From positions 1 through 64,000 of the forward strand of contig DATBHX010000037.1 in the NCBI GenBank assembly GCA_036557225.1: DNA of 64,000 nucleotides. Direction: 5' to 3'. This DNA is from Angelobacter sp036557225 (GTDB lineage: Bacteria; Acidobacteriota; Terriglobia; Terriglobales; Acidobacteriaceae). This document shows positions 60,993 to 64,000 of this stretch, piece after piece; the stretch's first letter is position 1; every line of letters starts with the position of its first letter. The notes beneath the pieces are model-generated. The model was given only the letters and a program-made list of their open reading frames with translations. It had not been told where the DNA came from and ran no database searches. Made by a program: the position numbers and the translations under genes.

Positions 60993-63900
60993 TTGATAGG
61001 ACAAACGCTAGCCAAGGTTTTTGGCACCAGTAATGAACGGGCGGTCAAGAAGATACAGCCGTTGGTGAATGAAATCAACGCGCTTGAGCCGCAGATGAAG
61101 CAGCTCACGGACGAGCAGCTGCGCGCCAAGACGCAAGAATTTCGCGCCAAGGTCAAGGAACGGCTGAAAGAGGTTGAGGAAGAGATCTCGCAGATTACCG
61201 AAGAGCTGAAGAAGTCTTCAGAGGGCGAGACCACCACCGAGTTGGAAGAGCTCAATAAGCGGCGGGGCGAAGCCAAGCAGCAGGTGCTGGATGAGATCCT
61301 GCCGGAGGCGTTTGCCGTGTGCCGCGAGGCCGGCCGCCGCGTCTTGAACATGCGCCACTTCGACGTACAGCTGATCGGCGGCGTCGTACTGCACCAGGGC
61401 AAGATTTCAGAAATGAAGACCGGCGAGGGTAAAACTCTCGTTGCAACGTTGCCGGTTTATCTGAACGCGCTTAGCGGCGACGGCGTCCACGTGGTAACGG
61501 TCAACGACTACCTGGCCAAACGCGACTCAGAGTGGATGGGCAAGATTTACCGCTTCCTGGGGCTGAGCGTGGGCGTGATTGTGCACGACCTGGATGATGA
61601 CGAGCGTCGCGAAGCCTACGCCGCCGACGTGACCTACGGCACCAACAACGAATTTGGCTTCGACTACCTACGCGACAACATGAAGTTTGACCTGGCGGAG
61701 TGCGTGCAGCGCGGGCATAGCTTCGGCATCGTAGACGAAGTTGACTCGATCCTGATTGATGAAGCCAGAACGCCGTTGATCATCAGTGGCGCTACGGATG
61801 AATCGACCGACAAGTACGACCGCGCCAACCGAGTAGTGCCGCACCTGGAGAAAGGCGAGGAGATCGAGAAGCCACCGGGAGAGCCGAAAGAATATACCGG
61901 CGACTACGTGATCGATGAAAAGCACAAGAACTCGACGATCACCGACCAGGGCTGGGAGAAAGTGGAGCGGCTGCTGGGAATCGAGAACATCGCGGACCCG
62001 GAGAACTGGGCGATGAAGCACCACGTGGAAACCGCGGTGAAGGCGCATGCCATGTATCGCCGCGACGTTGAATACGTGGTAAAGGACGGCGAAGTCATCA
62101 TCGTGGACGAATTCACGGGACGCCTGATGCCGGGCCGCCGCTGGTCTGACGGTTTGCATCAGGCCGTGGAAGCCAAGGAGGGCGTGAAGATCGAACGCGA
62201 AACGCAGACGCTGGCGACGGTCACCTTCCAGAATTATTTCCGCATGTACAAAAAGCTGGCGGGAATGACCGGAACCGCCGAAACCGAGGCGGCGGAGTTC
62301 GACAAGATCTACAAGCTTCTGGTGGTGGTGATTCCGACGAATCGAAAATTGCTGCGTGTTGAGAACCCTGACATTGTTTATCGTACGGAGAAGGAAAAAT
62401 ATTTTGCTGTGGCGGATGAGGTGCAGAAGATCGGCACGGAAGGCCGGCCAGTGCTGGTGGGCACCACGTCGGTTGAGAAATCCGAGCGTTTGTCTGACCT
62501 GCTGAAGAAGAAGCAGGTCAAGCACGTGGTGCTGAACGCCAAATACCACGAAAAAGAAGCCGAGATTGTGGCCCAGGCGGGCCGGCTCGGCCAGGTGACG
62601 ATCGCAACGAACATGGCAGGCCGCGGCACCGATATTCTGCTGGGCGGCAATCCGGAGTTCATGGCGCGCCAGGAGACGGTGAAAAAAGGCATCGCGCAAC
62701 AGTTGCGCACGGCCGGCGGCGAGGTGGCGCTGGAGCAGGACACTTCGGAAAACATTGTCTTCTACTACAACAGCCTTGAATACAAGTGCCCGGCGGACAA
62801 GTGGAATGAGATTTACGGCAAGTACAAGAACGAAGCAGACGCCGAGCACGACCAAGTTGTAGCCGTGGGCGGCCTGCACATTCTGGGCACTGAGCGCCAC
62901 GAGGCCCGCCGCATCGATAACCAGCTTCGCGGACGCGCCGGACGCCAGGGGGATCCCGGGTCGTCGCGCTTTTTCCTGTCGCTGGAAGACGACCTGATGC
63001 GCATCTTCGCCAAGCAGTGGGTTTCAAACCTGTTGCAGCGGCTGGGCATGGAAGAAGGTGTGCCGATTGAGTCAAAGCTGATTTCGCGCCGCATTGAGGC
63101 CGCGCAGAAGGCCGTGGAAGCGCAGAACTTTGAATCGCGCAAACACGTGCTGGAATATGACGATGTAATGAACAAACAACGCGTCGCGGTCTATGGGCTG
63201 CGCAAGGAGCTGCTGGCGGGAATCGACCAGAAAGAGCTGATCCTGGACGACTACGTCGCCGCAATGGTGGCGGATGCGCTGGACCGCTTTGCACCGCGCA
63301 ACGTCCACGCAGACCAGTGGGACACGGAAGGCCTCAACAAATATCTGGTCGAGCAATTTGGGCTGGACATGGAGAAGCAAGGCATTGATGCCGACCAGCT
63401 CAATCGCCAGGAACTGGGTGACGCGATCTTTGAAAAGCTGAAAGAGCTTTACGATGCGAAAGAGAAACAGATTGGCGCCGATGCGATGCGGTATCACGAG
63501 CGCATGATCATGCTCAGCGTGCTGGATACACAGTGGAAAGACCACCTGCTGGCGATGGACCACTTGAAGGAAGGTATCGGGCTGCGCGGGTATGGACAGC
63601 ATGATCCGCTGGTGGAGTATAAACGCGAGTCGTTCGATATGTTTGAGAACATGATGCGACGCTCGCAGGAAGATACGGTCCGTTATCTGTTCCACATGCA
63701 GATCATGGAAACACCAGTAGCCCAGCAGGCGACTGCAGCGCCTGTTGACGGCAACCAGGAGCTGCCGGCGGCGCCGCCGCGCAAGCGCGCTTCTACGTCC
63801 ATGGATGATCTGGAGGCGCAATTCCAGCGTCGCAAGAAGAAAGAGCTGGAGCAGGCGCGCATGGCGGGATCGAATGGAAGCACGTCGCCACGGCAGGTCG

Positions 63901-63995
63901 TGCGCGGACAAGCCAAGGTCGGGAGAAATGATCCTTGTCCGTGTGGATCGGGCAAGAAATATAAGAAGTGCCATGGCGCGGGGACGACCGCGTAG
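60993..63995 (+). CDS. secA: Preprotein translocase ATPase SecA
   Basis: A 1000-residue motor that drives proteins through SecYEG. Walker A MKTGEGKT (about residues 141-148), DEVD (about 247-250), VTVNDYLAKRDSEWMG, the helicase motif GRGTDI, LRGRAGRQGDPGSS and the C-terminal zinc motif CPCGSGKKYKKCH (about 981-993) are all present. Compared with E. coli it carries an extra charged helical insert at about residues 55-95, before ILPEAFAV. A further insert near 590-630 precedes VVAVGGLHILGTERHE. Translation starts at a TTG with AAGGG upstream. Confidence 0.96.
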   Translation: MIGQTLAKVFGTSNERAVKKIQPLVNEINALEPQMKQLTDEQLRAKTQEFRAKVKERLKEVEEEISQITEELKKSSEGETTTELEELNKRRGEAKQQVLDEILPEAFAVCREAGRRVLNMRHFDVQLIGGVVLHQGKISEMKTGEGKTLVATLPVYLNALSGDGVHVVTVNDYLAKRDSEWMGKIYRFLGLSVGVIVHDLDDDERREAYAADVTYGTNNEFGFDYLRDNMKFDLAECVQRGHSFGIVDEVDSILIDEARTPLIISGATDESTDKYDRANRVVPHLEKGEEIEKPPGEPKEYTGDYVIDEKHKNSTITDQGWEKVERLLGIENIADPENWAMKHHVETAVKAHAMYRRDVEYVVKDGEVIIVDEFTGRLMPGRRWSDGLHQAVEAKEGVKIERETQTLATVTFQNYFRMYKKLAGMTGTAETEAAEFDKIYKLLVVVIPTNRKLLRVENPDIVYRTEKEKYFAVADEVQKIGTEGRPVLVGTTSVEKSERLSDLLKKKQVKHVVLNAKYHEKEAEIVAQAGRLGQVTIATNMAGRGTDILLGGNPEFMARQETVKKGIAQQLRTAGGEVALEQDTSENIVFYYNSLEYKCPADKWNEIYGKYKNEADAEHDQVVAVGGLHILGTERHEARRIDNQLRGRAGRQGDPGSSRFFLSLEDDLMRIFAKQWVSNLLQRLGMEEGVPIESKLISRRIEAAQKAVEAQNFESRKHVLEYDDVMNKQRVAVYGLRKELLAGIDQKELILDDYVAAMVADALDRFAPRNVHADQWDTEGLNKYLVEQFGLDMEKQGIDADQLNRQELGDAIFEKLKELYDAKEKQIGADAMRYHERMIMLSVLDTQWKDHLLAMDHLKEGIGLRGYGQHDPLVEYKRESFDMFENMMRRSQEDTVRYLFHMQIMETPVAQQATAAPVDGNQELPAAPPRKRASTSMDDLEAQFQRRKKKELEQARMAGSNGSTSPRQVVRGQAKVGRNDPCPCGSGKKYKKCHGAGTTA

Positions 63996-64000
63996 TTCTG

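Noticed and set aside
61668..62900. A 410-codon open frame antisense to secA
   Set aside because: It is the mirror of a highly conserved coding region in GC-rich DNA; no family resemblance.
1..64000. CRISPR arrays, tRNA and rRNA genes, transposases, integrases and phage genes
   Set aside because: I looked for regular spacer repeats, T-loop words, rRNA-like stretches and mobile-element proteins and found none; short tRNAs could still be missed by eye.

Overview
The window reads as a chromosomal segment of an Acidobacteriota bacterium, most like the Terriglobia (Koribacter/Acidobacteriaceae relatives). The support is indirect. It has an Oar-type TonB-dependent receptor with an N-terminal carboxypeptidase-regulatory domain, a PEGA-domain kinase-like protein, a DUF1844 protein next to an MBL hydrolase and ribF, many exported peptidases, moderately GC-rich DNA, and palindromic intergenic repeats. 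I saw no phage, transposase, integrase, CRISPR array, rRNA or tRNA. This is mostly core genome with small accessory pockets.

Layout. 1-6000: DUF1844-MBL-ribF operon, an MFS transporter and the GTPase typA. 6000-14300: a putative short peptide with a double-glycine-like leader, a degenerate Ser/Thr kinase with PEGA repeats, a flavin oxidoreductase lacking the usual redox disulfide, a VOC protein, an exported S9 peptidase and two tandem GAF proteins. 14300-24600: a two-gene M16 peptidase operon, a DUF4242/GlxA-type regulator divergon, a secreted phosphoesterase, small secreted proteins, a bacilliredoxin and murB. 24600-29000: a molybdate island, with a regulator plus modABC diverging from msrPQ (a Tat-exported molybdenum methionine-sulfoxide reductase). 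29000-38000: an orphan GvpA-like protein, a GAF-TonB fusion, a large TonB-dependent receptor, a MATE exporter and a pseudo-receiver protein. 38060-44630: a tightly packed histidine operon hisI-G-D-C-B-H-F-A, preceded by a sigma70-like promoter, a His-rich leader peptide and a terminator/antiterminator pair, i.e. a complete apparent attenuator. 44630-54650: menG/ubiE-aroB, nadB, a DUF4288 protein, terC, two M28-type enzymes, a histidine phosphatase and tatBC. 54650-64000: a CtpA-type S41 protease, an FG-GAP repeat protein, an MHYT-PAS histidine kinase and secA.

How the genes fit together. Export is a recurring theme. SecA, TatB/TatC and many signal-peptide proteins share the window, and MsrP is a Tat substrate that needs the molybdate imported by the adjacent ModABC. 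The GAF-TonB protein lies close to a TonB-dependent receptor and may energise it. Many genes overlap by 1-14 bases, which implies translational coupling in ribF, mod, msrPQ, his, menG-aroB, M16 and tat clusters.

Most notable: the histidine attenuator at 38065-38240 (possibly with a leaderless leader peptide); the 50-residue putative leader peptide at 6019; the orphan gas-vesicle homologue at 29132; the pseudokinase; the GAF-TonB fusion; and a three-copy structured intergenic repeat family at 22779, 37923 and 53354.
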